The notes beneath the pieces are model-generated. The model worked only from the letters and a program-made list of their open reading frames with translations. It was not told the DNA's origin and did no database searches. Both the position numbers and the translations under genes were made by a program. A stretch of 64,000 nucleotides of DNA, taken from positions 46,500 through 110,499 of the forward strand of contig JAEWBO010000011.1 in the NCBI GenBank assembly GCA_023391105.1. Reading direction: 5' to 3'. Positions 9,294 through 17,770 of this stretch are shown piece after piece (position 1 is the stretch's first letter; the number at the start of each line of letters is the position of its first letter). Origin of the DNA: Bacillota bacterium. Its GTDB lineage: Bacteria > Bacillota > Clostridia > Christensenellales > SZUA-584.

Positions 9294-9396
9294 CTCTGCC
9301 TTCTTTGAAATACTAACACCTTCCTGCCAAGTTCTATTTCGCTTGATTATCTGTTTTAATAGTTCCCAAACAAGATCGTTTGGCGCTATACAATTG

Positions 9397-9420
9397 AAAA
9401 GAGTGGGTTTCTCCCACTCT
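9397..9420 (-). terminator. Hairpin with short U-run in the rimP leader
   Basis: A perfect 8-bp stem (AGAGTGGG / CCCACTCT, 5-base loop) is followed on the minus strand by TTTTC. It lies between the putative rimP promoter and the rimP start, so it would be transcribed in the leader. It could end transcription from the upstream kinase gene, or act as an attenuator for the operon. Confidence 0.55.
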
Positions 9421-9448
9421 CCTGTTAATCAAGCTTGCTTTCCCGATT

Positions 9449-9477
9449 AATATATCATATTTCACAAAAATGTGCAA
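9449..9477 (-). promoter_or_regulatory. Sigma-A promoter for the rimP-nusA-infB operon
   Basis: On the minus strand TTGCAC (9472-9477) is separated by 17 bp from TATATT (9449-9454). Transcription would begin near 9442, giving a leader of about 130-150 bases that contains the hairpin at 9397-9420. Confidence 0.7.
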
Positions 9478-9503
9478 GCATGGGGATAATTATTTTTGGT
9501 CAT

Positions 9504-11249
9504 TTAATCCGATGATTTTTCAAGCGGAAGATACACGGTAAACGTGCTGCCATTACCCACTGCGCTTTTGACCGTGATTTGTCCGCCAACCAAATTGACA
9601 ATATGCTTGACGATGGCAAGCCCAAGGCCAGTGCCCCCAAGAGCGCGCGAACGGCTTTTGTCAACACGGTAAAAACGCTCAAACAAACGTGGGATGTTTT
9701 CTTCGGGTATACCGATACCCGTATCCTCTACACGCAAAACGCCTGCTCCGTCTTCCGCACAAACCGTCACAAGAACACGCCCGCCCGATGGTGTGTATTT
9801 GATGGCATTGTCAATGAGATTGATTGCCATCTGCTTGATACGGTCTTTCTCGGCTTTTGTCCACACCTCTTGTTTCGCCATATTTATATTTAACGTCATT
9901 TTCTTATCCCGCGCCTTTTTCTCGAGCAACAGCAAAGCTTCCTTTACGCCCTCGCACAAATCTGTCACACTGGCAGGTGCGTTTGCTGTGCTCTCAATCT
10001 CTGAAAGCAGCAGTATATCATCAATCAAACGAGAAAGACGTTCTGATTCGATCGATATGATATCTATAAATCTGCCTGCGTCCTCACGCGAAATCGAACC
10101 GTCTTTCAGCGTTTCTGTAAACCCACGAATGACTGTCAGCGGTGTTTTTAGCTCATGCGAGACATTGGCGGCAAAATCGCTCCGCAGCGTCTCCAGCTTT
10201 CGCAGTCTGGTGATATCCTGAACAAGCAATATCACGCCATAGGCGTGACCTTCGCTGAATACACAAACCGCAAAGACCTGAAGGTATCGCTCCTCAATAC
10301 CGCAAAGTATTGTCATCTCCTTTTCGATTATACCCTGCGATTTTGACGCTTTACGTATAACTGACTCGAGCTGCGTGTGCTGAGTCACATCAAGAAAAAG
10401 CTTGCCTTCGGGCGAAACCGCCATAGAGAACATGTCTCGCGCAACCGGATTCGCCATAATCACATGAAGGTCATTGTCCACAGCCATGATACCGCCCGGT
10501 ACTGCACGAAACACGGCTTCTAGTCTTGAATGGTTTTCCATCATTGCGTCAAAATTCTTTTTCAGCGTATTGGCCATATCGCACAGCGATTCGGACAGTT
10601 CTTCAATTTCATCGCCTGTTTTGATCGGTTTAAGCCCTTCATATTGCCCTTGCGCTATGTGTGCCACATCACCCTGCAATTGGATAATCGGCCGCGTCAT
10701 TCTTCGTGATACAAGAAGCGCGATACCAAGACACAGCATAAACGAAACGACAAGCAGCACGATCAGCGGCATCCAAAGCTCAGCCGAATAGGCTGACACG
10801 CCTTCAAGCAAAAATGACACACGAATAATAAGCCCGATGCTGTCTGAGCGGATCGCCAGATACATCATATCTTTGCCAAGGGTGTTGCTGAAGCGGATAT
10901 TTGAACCCGAACCCGATTCCAAGGCGGTCATAATCTCAGGCCGTTTTGCGTGGTTTTCTAAAGATTCGGCATCTGCCCGGGTATCAAAAACAACCATGCC
11001 GTCGTCGTTGATCAGCGTGATGCGCATATCCTTGATTTGATCAATATTATTTAACGTGTTGGCATAATCATCGCTGCCGGATCTGATTAAAATACTTTCA
11101 ATCACCTTGGCATTTTCAAGCAACGAGGCACGCGTATCGTTCTTGTATTTGTCGTCAAGATGGATGGCGGTTAAAACACTTGCGGCGACGATAACCACAA
11201 TAAAAAGAATCGTGATCCGTAATGCGACTTTCCTAAATATTCTGTTCAT
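9504..11249 (-). CDS. PhoR-like sensor histidine kinase
   Basis: The 581-residue membrane kinase has a TM segment near residues 8-28, an extracytoplasmic sensor, a second TM (about 155-175), a HAMP segment (RRMTRPIIQLQGDV), a PAS domain (about 245-345), and HisKA with FAANVSHELKTPLTVIRG carrying the phosphorylated His. The ATPase domain shows NLIDNAIKYTPSGG, VEDTGIGIPEENI and GGTGLGLAIV. It overlaps the partner regulator by 17 bp. Architecture resembles PhoR/WalK-type kinases; the signal is unknown and no phosphate genes are nearby. Confidence 0.9.
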   Translation of the reverse strand: MNRIFRKVALRITILFIVVIVAASVLTAIHLDDKYKNDTRASLLENAKVIESILIRSGSDDYANTLNNIDQIKDMRITLINDDGMVVFDTRADAESLENHAKRPEIMTALESGSGSNIRFSNTLGKDMMYLAIRSDSIGLIIRVSFLLEGVSAYSAELWMPLIVLLVVSFMLCLGIALLVSRRMTRPIIQLQGDVAHIAQGQYEGLKPIKTGDEIEELSESLCDMANTLKKNFDAMMENHSRLEAVFRAVPGGIMAVDNDLHVIMANPVARDMFSMAVSPEGKLFLDVTQHTQLESVIRKASKSQGIIEKEMTILCGIEERYLQVFAVCVFSEGHAYGVILLVQDITRLRKLETLRSDFAANVSHELKTPLTVIRGFTETLKDGSISREDAGRFIDIISIESERLSRLIDDILLLSEIESTANAPASVTDLCEGVKEALLLLEKKARDKKMTLNINMAKQEVWTKAEKDRIKQMAINLIDNAIKYTPSGGRVLVTVCAEDGAGVLRVEDTGIGIPEENIPRLFERFYRVDKSRSRALGGTGLGLAIVKHIVNLVGGQITVKSAVGNGSTFTVYLPLEKSSD

Positions 11250-11934
11250 TTTGTGTGTTAAAACGGTAGCCGACGCCCCTTATGGTCTCAATGTAATCCC
11301 CATACTCGCGCAGCTTCCTTCTTAGGTTGGTGATATGTACATCAACGGTACGTGTTTCACCAAAATAATCATATCCCCATACCTTATTCAATATGGCGTC
11401 ACGTGTGAACACCTGTGAACCGTTGGACATCAGCAGCACCAGAAGATCAAATTCTTTAAGCGTCAGCAGAAGCTTGTCGTCACGGATGCAAGCTTTGTAT
11501 CCAACTGTATCCACTTTAAGCTGTTTGAAATTCATCGTAGCAGGCATTGGCGTATCAGATTTCTTGGTGCGGCGCAGCAAAGCCTTCACGCGCGCGGAGA
11601 GCTCACGCATACTAAACGGTTTCGTGATGTAGTCGTCCGCGCCAAGCTCCAGCCCAATAATTTTGTCTATCTCCTCTGAACGTGCTGTGACCATGATGAC
11701 CGGCATTCTCGCAAGGGTATCATCTGAACGTATCTTCTTCAATACATTGAGGCCATCTATCCCGGGAAGCATTTGATCGAGCAGGACGATATCGGGACGA
11801 GTCTTCCCAAGAATCGTTACAGCCATTTCGCCGGTATCAGCGCGCAAAACGTCGTAACCTTCCTTTTTGAGGTTAAACTCCAACAGCTCCAATATGTTTT
11901 GCTCGTCGTCAACAACCAAAACCTTCTCATTCAT
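11233..11934 (-). CDS. OmpR/PhoB-family response regulator
   Basis: The receiver domain begins MNEKVLVVDDEQNILELL, with the phosphoacceptor Asp in IVLLDQMLPGIDG and the switch Lys in ADDYITKPFS. The C-terminal winged-helix domain has LLTLKEFDLLVLLMSNGSQV and RTVDVHITNLRRKLR. The start at 11934 gives the canonical N-terminus and overlaps the pgeF stop by one base; longer upstream frames add a non-homologous extension. It pairs with the adjacent PhoR-like kinase. Confidence 0.92.
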   Translation of the reverse strand: MNEKVLVVDDEQNILELLEFNLKKEGYDVLRADTGEMAVTILGKTRPDIVLLDQMLPGIDGLNVLKKIRSDDTLARMPVIMVTARSEEIDKIIGLELGADDYITKPFSMRELSARVKALLRRTKKSDTPMPATMNFKQLKVDTVGYKACIRDDKLLLTLKEFDLLVLLMSNGSQVFTRDAILNKVWGYDYFGETRTVDVHITNLRRKLREYGDYIETIRGVGYRFNTQNEQNI

Positions 11935-12758
11935 TAATATTCGTCCTTTAAAGAGAGCACGGCAAACATTGCGCCCGTATTTCCACGGTCTCTTCGATGC
12001 GAGAAAAAAAGAGACTCTTCCGCAAACGTACATAAAGCCGCGTCTGTGATGTTTTCCGCTCTTAAGCCTGCCGAAAGCATATCATCTGCGCAGGCTTTAT
12101 TCAGGTCCACATAAAGCTTGCGGTCACGCGTCTGGATCACACTGTCTCCGAATTCATGAACAAAGATGTCTTTTACCTCTTTGCCCACTTCAAAATGGGC
12201 CACGCTGATACAGGGGCCTATTGCGGCAAGTATATCGCCCCGGTTGCACCCTATGTCAGCAAGTGCGTTAACAGCATTTCGCACCATATGTGCCGCTACA
12301 CCGCGCCAACCGGCATGGCACACAGCCACTGCGCGCCGATGAGGATCATAAAAAAACAGCGGAACACAGTCCGCATGTGTAGAAAGGATCGGGATACCGA
12401 TCTCACTTGTATACAAGCCGTCACAGTACTCCGGCAAAGGAACGTCAAGAATCCCCCTCCCTGCGTCCTCCTTATGAACGTGATAAATGGAAGGGCTGTG
12501 CGCATAATTGATTCCCACAGCTTTATGCTCATCGAACCCGACCGCTTGCGCAAACCGTGTGAAATTCTCAGTAAAGTTTTCTTCACACTGCTCACGCGTG
12601 CGGCTGAAATTGAGTGTATCAAAAGGCTTTGGGCTCACACCGCCGATGCGTGTTGAAAACGCGCAGATGACACCGCCTGCTTGTTCAAACGAGGGTATCG
12701 TTAAATACTTGACACCGTTTTTTTCCCTTAACACCATACCTGGTTCCATTGAATGCAT
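11934..12758 (-). CDS. pgeF: Peptidoglycan editing factor PgeF (YfiH, laccase domain)
   Basis: This belongs to the PgeF/YfiH (COG1496) multicopper-oxidase-like family; E. coli PgeF removes wrong amino acids from muropeptide precursors, while homologues have been given other activities. The metal-site motifs are visible: STHADCVPLFFYDP (Cys and His) and AVCHAGWRGVAAHMV. It follows nrdR by 3 bp, as in many Clostridia. Confidence 0.9.
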   Translation of the reverse strand: MHSMEPGMVLREKNGVKYLTIPSFEQAGGVICAFSTRIGGVSPKPFDTLNFSRTREQCEENFTENFTRFAQAVGFDEHKAVGINYAHSPSIYHVHKEDAGRGILDVPLPEYCDGLYTSEIGIPILSTHADCVPLFFYDPHRRAVAVCHAGWRGVAAHMVRNAVNALADIGCNRGDILAAIGPCISVAHFEVGKEVKDIFVHEFGDSVIQTRDRKLYVDLNKACADDMLSAGLRAENITDAALCTFAEESLFFSHRRDRGNTGAMFAVLSLKDEY

Positions 12759-12761
12759 ATA

Positions 12762-13217
12762 TTATTTCTCTTCCAGTAATCGCTGCAGCTCTTGCATAAA
12801 AGTATCCACGTCTTTAAACTCCTTATAGACAGATGCAAAACGCACATAAGCCACATCGTCGAGCTCTTTTAGCCCGCGCATGACGAGCCCACCAATCTCC
12901 TTCGAGGATATCTCCTGCCTTAGAGAATTAAAAATGGTTTTTTCAACGTTGGAAACAAGCTCTTCGATATCCTGCATGGGAACGGGACGCTTTTCGCAGG
13001 CCTTTATAATGCCCATCTTAATTTTATCCGAATCGTACGGGACTCTCTCACCGTTCTTTTTAACGATCAAAAGCGGCAGACTGTCGATCTTCTCATAAGT
13101 GGTGAAGCGCTTTTTGCACTCGAGACATTCTCGGCGGCGCCTTATAGAACTGCCTTCGTCAGTGGGTCTTGAATCAACAACCTTGCTCTCGGGATGTCCA
13201 CAAAAAACGCATTTCAT
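12762..13217 (-). CDS. nrdR: Transcriptional repressor NrdR
   Basis: NrdR represses ribonucleotide reductase genes. It begins MKCVFCGHPESKVVDSRP with a four-cysteine zinc ribbon (CxxC at residues 3-6 and at CLECKKR), then an ATP-cone domain (VKKNGERVPYDSDKI). At 151 residues it is the usual length. The start at 13217 follows a GGGGGTTGGT-type sequence. Its typical partner pgeF is downstream. Confidence 0.95.
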   Translation of the reverse strand: MKCVFCGHPESKVVDSRPTDEGSSIRRRRECLECKKRFTTYEKIDSLPLLIVKKNGERVPYDSDKIKMGIIKACEKRPVPMQDIEELVSNVEKTIFNSLRQEISSKEIGGLVMRGLKELDDVAYVRFASVYKEFKDVDTFMQELQRLLEEK

Positions 13218-13243
13218 AACCAACCCCCAATACTTTTGTCTAT

Positions 13244-13271
13244 ATTATAACATAATATCGGATAATTACAA
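13244..13271 (-). promoter_or_regulatory. Sigma-A promoter upstream of nrdR
   Basis: On the minus strand TTGTAA (13266-13271), a 16-bp spacer and TATAAT (13244-13249) with an extended TGT just before the -10. It lies between the ymxH stop and the nrdR start and would drive nrdR-pgeF-phoP-phoR. Confidence 0.7.
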
Positions 13272-13532
13272 TTAAACCTGATAGTTGGGCATGGAATTAA
13301 TATCAACTTCCACAAGTATCACATCTTCCCCGAATTTTCGTATATTTTGCCATGGGATGACACTGTCTTTGTCTCCCTTAAACAAAAAAGAAAACCTTGA
13401 CGGGCCGGGCACAACGATACCGCACACCTTTCCTGCGCTTATATCAATAACCAGATCGCACAAGTAGCCAAGGCGCGCACCGTCCAACATGTTTACCACT
13501 TCCATTTGCCGAAGCTTGGTATACCGCGTCAT
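13272..13532 (-). CDS. YlmC/YmxH family sporulation protein (PRC-barrel)
   Basis: The 86-residue protein (MTRYTKLRQMEVVNMLDGAR onward) has a PRC-barrel-like fold with LGYLCDLVIDISAGKVCGIVV and a short PGPSRF loop, matching the YlmC/YmxH family found next to sigG in Clostridia. The ATG at 13532 is preferred because it matches the family start. The molecular role is unknown. It lies downstream of the sigG terminator but could receive read-through. Confidence 0.85.
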   Translation of the reverse strand: MTRYTKLRQMEVVNMLDGARLGYLCDLVIDISAGKVCGIVVPGPSRFSFLFKGDKDSVIPWQNIRKFGEDVILVEVDINSMPNYQV

Positions 13533-13568
13533 AATATCACCTCTGTTTATCATATATCCGCAAAATAA

Positions 13569-13611
13569 AAAAAAGACCGCCGCGCTTCTTTTTTTCGCAA
13601 TGGTCTTTTTT
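13569..13611 (-). terminator. Rho-independent terminator after sigG
   Basis: A 10-bp stem AAAAAAGACC / GGTCTTTTTT encloses a smaller GCG...CGC pairing. U-runs on both strands allow action in either direction. It begins 6 bp past the sigG stop. Confidence 0.8.
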
Positions 13612-13616
13612 GGTTT

Positions 13617-14390
13617 TCAGATACTGCGTCTCATGCTCTTTAGCGCGTTCTTTTCCAATCTTGAAACCTGAGCCTGACTGATGCCGATTTCATCCGCCAC
13701 TTCCATCTGCGTTTTGCCCTGATAAAACCGCATCGTGATGATATTCTTTTCGCGCTCGCTCAATTTGTCAATCGCTTCTTTGAGCGCGATGCCTTCCAGC
13801 CAATTCTCATCGGCGCAGCTTTTGTCCTGAAGCTGGTCCATAACGTATATTGCGTCGGCTCCGTCGTGATAGACAGGCTCATACAGCGATACAGGGTCTT
13901 GAATCGCATCCAGCGCAAACACGACATCTTCTACATTAACGCCCAGCTCCTTGGCGATCTTCTCCACGCTGGGTTCCGTGCTGTCTTTCTTAGAAAGCGT
14001 GTTTCTGACCTGAAGGGCTTTGTAAGCGATATCGCGCAGCGATCTTGACACACGTATGCTGTTGTTATCGCGCAGATATCGACGCAATTCTCCGGTGATC
14101 ATTGGAACAGCATACGTAGAAAAGCGAACACCCAATTCAACATTAAAATTATCGATAGCTTTTATAAGTCCGATACACCCGACTTGAAAAAGGTCATCCA
14201 TATTCTCGCGCCGTCCTGTAAAACGCTGGATCACACTTAATACAAGCCGAAGATTTCCTCTGATAAATTCTTCCCGTGCTTTTTGGTCACCCTCTTTAAT
14301 CCGAATCATCATCTCCTTCATTTGCTTTGGTTTCATAATTGGCAGCTTAGACGTGTCAACGCCGCAGATCTCAACTTTATTTATAAGCAT
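13617..14390 (-). CDS. sigG: RNA polymerase sporulation sigma factor SigG
   Basis: This sigma-70 family factor acts in the forespore after engulfment. It has the SigG N-terminal tag (NKVEICGVDTSKLPIMK), region 2 (DLFQVGCIGLIKAIDNFN and FSTYAVPMITGELRRYLRDN), region 3 and region 4 with the helix-turn-helix (TQMEVADEIGISQAQVSRLE). At 257 residues it is full length. The SD GAGGAG precedes the ATG at 14390. SpoIIGA and SigE, the usual upstream neighbours, are not here. A sigma-F-type promoter sits just upstream. Confidence 0.95.
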   Translation of the reverse strand: MLINKVEICGVDTSKLPIMKPKQMKEMMIRIKEGDQKAREEFIRGNLRLVLSVIQRFTGRRENMDDLFQVGCIGLIKAIDNFNVELGVRFSTYAVPMITGELRRYLRDNNSIRVSRSLRDIAYKALQVRNTLSKKDSTEPSVEKIAKELGVNVEDVVFALDAIQDPVSLYEPVYHDGADAIYVMDQLQDKSCADENWLEGIALKEAIDKLSEREKNIITMRFYQGKTQMEVADEIGISQAQVSRLEKNALKSMRRSI

Positions 14391-14422
14391 GTCATATCTC
14401 CTCGGTCGGCTTTGATATGACT

Positions 14423-14451
14423 AGCTTTGCCATGCAAAATTTCTTTTATAC
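14423..14451 (-). promoter_or_regulatory. Sigma-F/sigma-G-type promoter of sigG
   Basis: On the minus strand GTATA (14447-14451), a 15-bp spacer and GGCAAAGCT (14423-14431) match the forespore promoter pattern GYATA-N15-GGnnAnnnT. Transcription would start about 25 bases before the sigG ATG. In Bacillus subtilis sigG is under sigma-F control, so the match fits established biology. Confidence 0.7.
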
Positions 14452-14586
14452 TGTTGAAAAACTGATAAAAACGGGCTGAAACTGCCTGTATAGTGTCATA
14501 GAAAACATGCTGAAATTGAAGAATTCAGCGCCTTAACAGCACACCAACTCATTCATGTGAAACTAATGATCTCCAAGATGTAACAG

Positions 14587-14618
14587 AAAAAAAATAAAGG
14601 CTGCAAATCGCTGCAGCA
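14587..14618 (-). terminator. Rho-independent terminator after ispA
   Basis: A 6-bp GCTGCA / TGCAGC stem with a 6-base loop is followed on the minus strand by CTTTATTTTTTTT. It lies just past the ispA stop. Confidence 0.75.
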
Positions 14619-14634
14619 CCCTTACGTGTTTGTG

Positions 14635-15522
14635 TTATCTGTCGCGTTCCAGCATGAATTCCGCCAGCGCTTTGAGCCCTTCGGCACGTTCTCCGAAGCG
14701 TCTCAATATAGTGATGGCTTCGTCCGTTTTTTCCTTTGCGATGCATCTGGACGCGTTGATTCCGTATACGCGCGCGAAGGTCATTTTTTCTGCGTCTTTG
14801 TCTTTGCCGATCGACTTGCCAAGCTTGCGTGCGTCTCCCTCTTCATCCAAAATATCATCTACGATCTGGAATGCCAGACCCAAATTCTCGCCATATATGC
14901 CAAGCGCGCGAATGTCGTCTGCATCGGCACAAAAAAGCGCCGCACCTGCGGTGACAGATGCTTTTATCATGGCGGCGGTTTTGCGCTCATGAATGTAATG
15001 CAGCACCAGCGCGTCCACATCCTTGCCCTCAAACTCAAGATCAATCGTCTGCCCAGCGATCATGCCCTTCACTCCGGACGCGCCCGCGATAATCTGCATG
15101 GCCTTGACAACATCCAGTTTGTCTTCTCTGTTCTTCTGTGCAAGCCTCAGCAGAGCTTCAAACGCGCAGTTTAGCAGCCCGTCTCCCGCGAGCAGCGCAA
15201 AGGCTTCACCAAAAACCACATGATTGGTGGGTTTGCCGCGCCGAATCACGTCGTTGTCCATGGCTGGCAGGTCGTCGTGAATCAGCGAATACGTATGTAT
15301 CATTTCGATCGCGCACGCGACATCAAGCGCCTGTGCCATATCGCCGAACATGCTTGCGGACAGCATGCAAAGAACGGGCCGCAATCGTTTGCCGCCCGCT
15401 TTTAGGCTGTAGCTCATGGCGTCCTTCAATATACCAGGCTCACACATTTCATCCATGAGAACGTCCAATCGCCCATTGACGATACCAGCGATCGTTTTCA
15501 TATCTTCACTTACTTTAGACAT
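14635..15522 (-). CDS. ispA: Farnesyl diphosphate synthase (polyprenyl synthetase)
   Basis: Trans-prenyltransferase that condenses isopentenyl diphosphate with allylic diphosphates. The first Asp-rich motif is in SLIHDDLPAMDNDVIRRG (DDxxxxD) and the second is FQIVDDILDEEGD. KAGGKRLRPVL is the substrate-binding GGKR motif. The 295 residues and the insertion between the two aspartates of the first motif fit the bacterial FPP synthase type. It overlaps xseB by 13 bp; dxs, often next in this operon, is not present. Confidence 0.93.
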   Translation of the reverse strand: MSKVSEDMKTIAGIVNGRLDVLMDEMCEPGILKDAMSYSLKAGGKRLRPVLCMLSASMFGDMAQALDVACAIEMIHTYSLIHDDLPAMDNDVIRRGKPTNHVVFGEAFALLAGDGLLNCAFEALLRLAQKNREDKLDVVKAMQIIAGASGVKGMIAGQTIDLEFEGKDVDALVLHYIHERKTAAMIKASVTAGAALFCADADDIRALGIYGENLGLAFQIVDDILDEEGDARKLGKSIGKDKDAEKMTFARVYGINASRCIAKEKTDEAITILRRFGERAEGLKALAEFMLERDR

Positions 15523-15710
15523 GACGCATCCCCTTCGGCATCCAAAATGTCGATTTTCGTTTTGTATTCTTTTAGCTTTTTCTGAAGTGTCTCGGCAAGC
15601 TTGACGCCTTCGGTATAAAGCACCATGCTCTTTTCAATGCCTTCTTCACCCGACTGCAGACGACGCGTGATATCCTCCAGCTTTTCAAGGTCTTTTTCAA
15701 AATCAGCCAT
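15510..15710 (-). CDS. xseB: Exodeoxyribonuclease VII small subunit
   Basis: XseB partners XseA to form exonuclease VII, which digests single-stranded DNA. The 66-residue helical protein has FEKDLEKLEDITRRLQSGEE and SMVLYTEGVKLAETLQKKL, the typical coiled-coil pattern. It overlaps xseA upstream by 8 bp and ispA downstream by 13 bp. Confidence 0.93.
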   Translation of the reverse strand: MADFEKDLEKLEDITRRLQSGEEGIEKSMVLYTEGVKLAETLQKKLKEYKTKIDILDAEGDASCLK

Positions 15711-16938
15711 TTGATTCCCTCTTTCTTGTCACAGCGATGCGTCCGTCGAAGAACTCAATCTCCATGTCGTCTGCTGACTTAGCAGACGATGTCACAATGC
15801 CCTCCTGACTATGGACAATTGCGAAACCTCGCTCCAGCACTCGAAGCGGATTTAAATCCTCAAGACGATCACGATATCTGTCGAGCCTCATTTCCTGCCT
15901 GTCAAACGTGTTCGTTAAGCTGTTTTTCATCAGCTTCATGTTTGCATTCAAAGATTCTTCGGCACGGCTTAGCATAAGCCGCAGCGCGTGTGGGCTCACT
16001 GCGCTTCTAAGCCTTTGAAGCTGAGCGTCTCGGCTCTCGAACATGTCGATTAATGCGTCTAGCAGCGTCTTTTTCTGCCTGTCCAAGGCGTCAAGCAGCG
16101 CCCGCTTCTCTCTGATCACAAGCTCGGCTGCCGCCGACGGCGTGGGCGCTCGCAGATCAGCCGCCATATCGCATAACGAGTAATCCGTCTCATGGCCGAC
16201 TGCGGACACAACGGGAATTTTCGACGAATATACGGCGCGCGCCACACTTTCTTCGTTAAACGGCGCAAGGTCTTCAAACGATCCGCCGCCGCGCGCCACA
16301 ATAATGACATCCGCATTGGCCTTATCATTAAAATACGCGATACCGCAGCAAATTCGAGGCGCCGCATCAGCACCCTGCACGGGCACCGGATAAACTATAA
16401 TGTGAATGCCGTCAAACCGTCTCGTGGATACGTTGATGATATCGTGAAGCACCGCGCCGGAAGGCGACGTCACCACGCCGATGCGCAGCGGAAACTCCGG
16501 TAACGGCTTTTTATGAGCTTCTGCAAAGAGCCCTTCCTGAAAGAGCTTTTGTTTCGTGCGTTCAAAACGCGCATAAAGGTCTCCGGTACCGCCCAGCACT
16601 GCCGAATCCACAATTAGCTGTACCGACGCGTTCTTTCTGTAAAACGAAATGCGCCCGCCGATCTCCAGCAATGCACCGTCTGAAATGACTTCCATATCAG
16701 GGTGTCGTTGAAAATCATACACGACGCAATCAAGCATTGCGTTTTCATCCTTCAGTGTGAAGTAAGCATTGCCCACAGAGGAATGACCAAAGTTTGTGAC
16801 CTCGCCCACCACCTTGACCGTGCTCAAGAAAGGATCGCTGAACATTTTCCGGCTGATGTATTCGGTCATCTGAGAGACGCTGAAAACGACTTCTCCCACG
16901 GATTTTTTCTTTGAGGATACGACCGTTCGATCAGCCAT
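15703..16938 (-). CDS. xseA: Exodeoxyribonuclease VII large subunit
   Basis: Catalytic subunit of exonuclease VII. An N-terminal OB-fold (VVGEVTNFGHSSVGNAYFTLKD) is followed by the catalytic domain with IGVVTSPSGAVLHDI, VIIVARGGGSFEDLAPFNEE and SAVGHETDYSLCDMAADLRA, then a long C-terminal coiled coil. The 411 residues are normal. It overlaps folD by 8 bp. Confidence 0.95.
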   Translation of the reverse strand: MADRTVVSSKKKSVGEVVFSVSQMTEYISRKMFSDPFLSTVKVVGEVTNFGHSSVGNAYFTLKDENAMLDCVVYDFQRHPDMEVISDGALLEIGGRISFYRKNASVQLIVDSAVLGGTGDLYARFERTKQKLFQEGLFAEAHKKPLPEFPLRIGVVTSPSGAVLHDIINVSTRRFDGIHIIVYPVPVQGADAAPRICCGIAYFNDKANADVIIVARGGGSFEDLAPFNEESVARAVYSSKIPVVSAVGHETDYSLCDMAADLRAPTPSAAAELVIREKRALLDALDRQKKTLLDALIDMFESRDAQLQRLRSAVSPHALRLMLSRAEESLNANMKLMKNSLTNTFDRQEMRLDRYRDRLEDLNPLRVLERGFAIVHSQEGIVTSSAKSADDMEIEFFDGRIAVTRKRESNG

Positions 16939-17770
16939 AAAGCCTTGCCGCTTCGATTGTATTTTCCAGCAGCATCGTGATAGTCATTGGACCCACGCCG
17001 CCCGGTACAGGCGTGATAAACTTGGCTTTTTCTGCGGCTTCCGCAAACAACACATCACCTTTTAGTTTTCCGTCCACCTTTGTCGTACCGACGTCGATAA
17101 CCACCGCGCCCGGCTTAACGAAATCTCCGGTGATCATTTCCGGGCGACCCACAGCCGCGACCAGTATATCCGCGTTGGCACAGATTTTATCGAGATCCCG
17201 CGTGCGCGAATGGCAGATTGTGACCGTCGCGTTCTCACCCATAAGCAGATGAGCCACCGGTTTGCCGACCATATTGCTGCGTCCCACAACAACAGCATTT
17301 TTGCCGCTGATCTGCGTTCCTGTGCTTTTTATAAGATGCATGATGCCTTTGGGTGTACAGGGAATAAACCCTTTTTCACCGACAAAAAGCCGCCCCGCTG
17401 TGACCACATGCAAGCCGTCCACATCCTTGTCTGGATTAACCGCGCGAAGAACCGCCAATGTATCAAGCGGCTTTGGCAATGGAAGTTGAATGAGTATGCC
17501 ATGTATGGCTTTGTCCGCATTGAGGCTCTGAATTAACGAAATCAGGCTTTTCTGAGTGGTCTGTGCACTTAGTCGGTGTACTGCCGAACGGATGCCGACC
17601 TCCTCGCAAGCCTTCTCCTTATTATTCACATATATTGCTGATGCGGGATCGTCTCCCACGAGTATCACCGCGAGGCCGGGAATCGTTCCCTGCACCTTAA
17701 GCGCGGATACATCCTTTTTAAGCTGTTCTCTGATCTGCGCCGAAATAGCCTTTCCATCTATAATTTTCAA
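16931..17770 (-). CDS. folD: Bifunctional methylene-THF dehydrogenase / cyclohydrolase FolD
   Basis: FolD interconverts 5,10-methylene-, methenyl- and 10-formyl-tetrahydrofolate. Signatures include DDPASAIYVNNKEKACEEVG with the catalytic Lys, QLPLPKPLD, NPDKDVDGLH and VVGRSNMVGKPVAHLL, and the C-terminal TPVPGGVGPMTITMLLENT. At 279 residues it is complete. It overlaps xseA and the TsaD-like gene, in a compact operon. Confidence 0.95.
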   Translation of the reverse strand: MKIIDGKAISAQIREQLKKDVSALKVQGTIPGLAVILVGDDPASAIYVNNKEKACEEVGIRSAVHRLSAQTTQKSLISLIQSLNADKAIHGILIQLPLPKPLDTLAVLRAVNPDKDVDGLHVVTAGRLFVGEKGFIPCTPKGIMHLIKSTGTQISGKNAVVVGRSNMVGKPVAHLLMGENATVTICHSRTRDLDKICANADILVAAVGRPEMITGDFVKPGAVVIDVGTTKVDGKLKGDVLFAEAAEKAKFITPVPGGVGPMTITMLLENTIEAARLYG

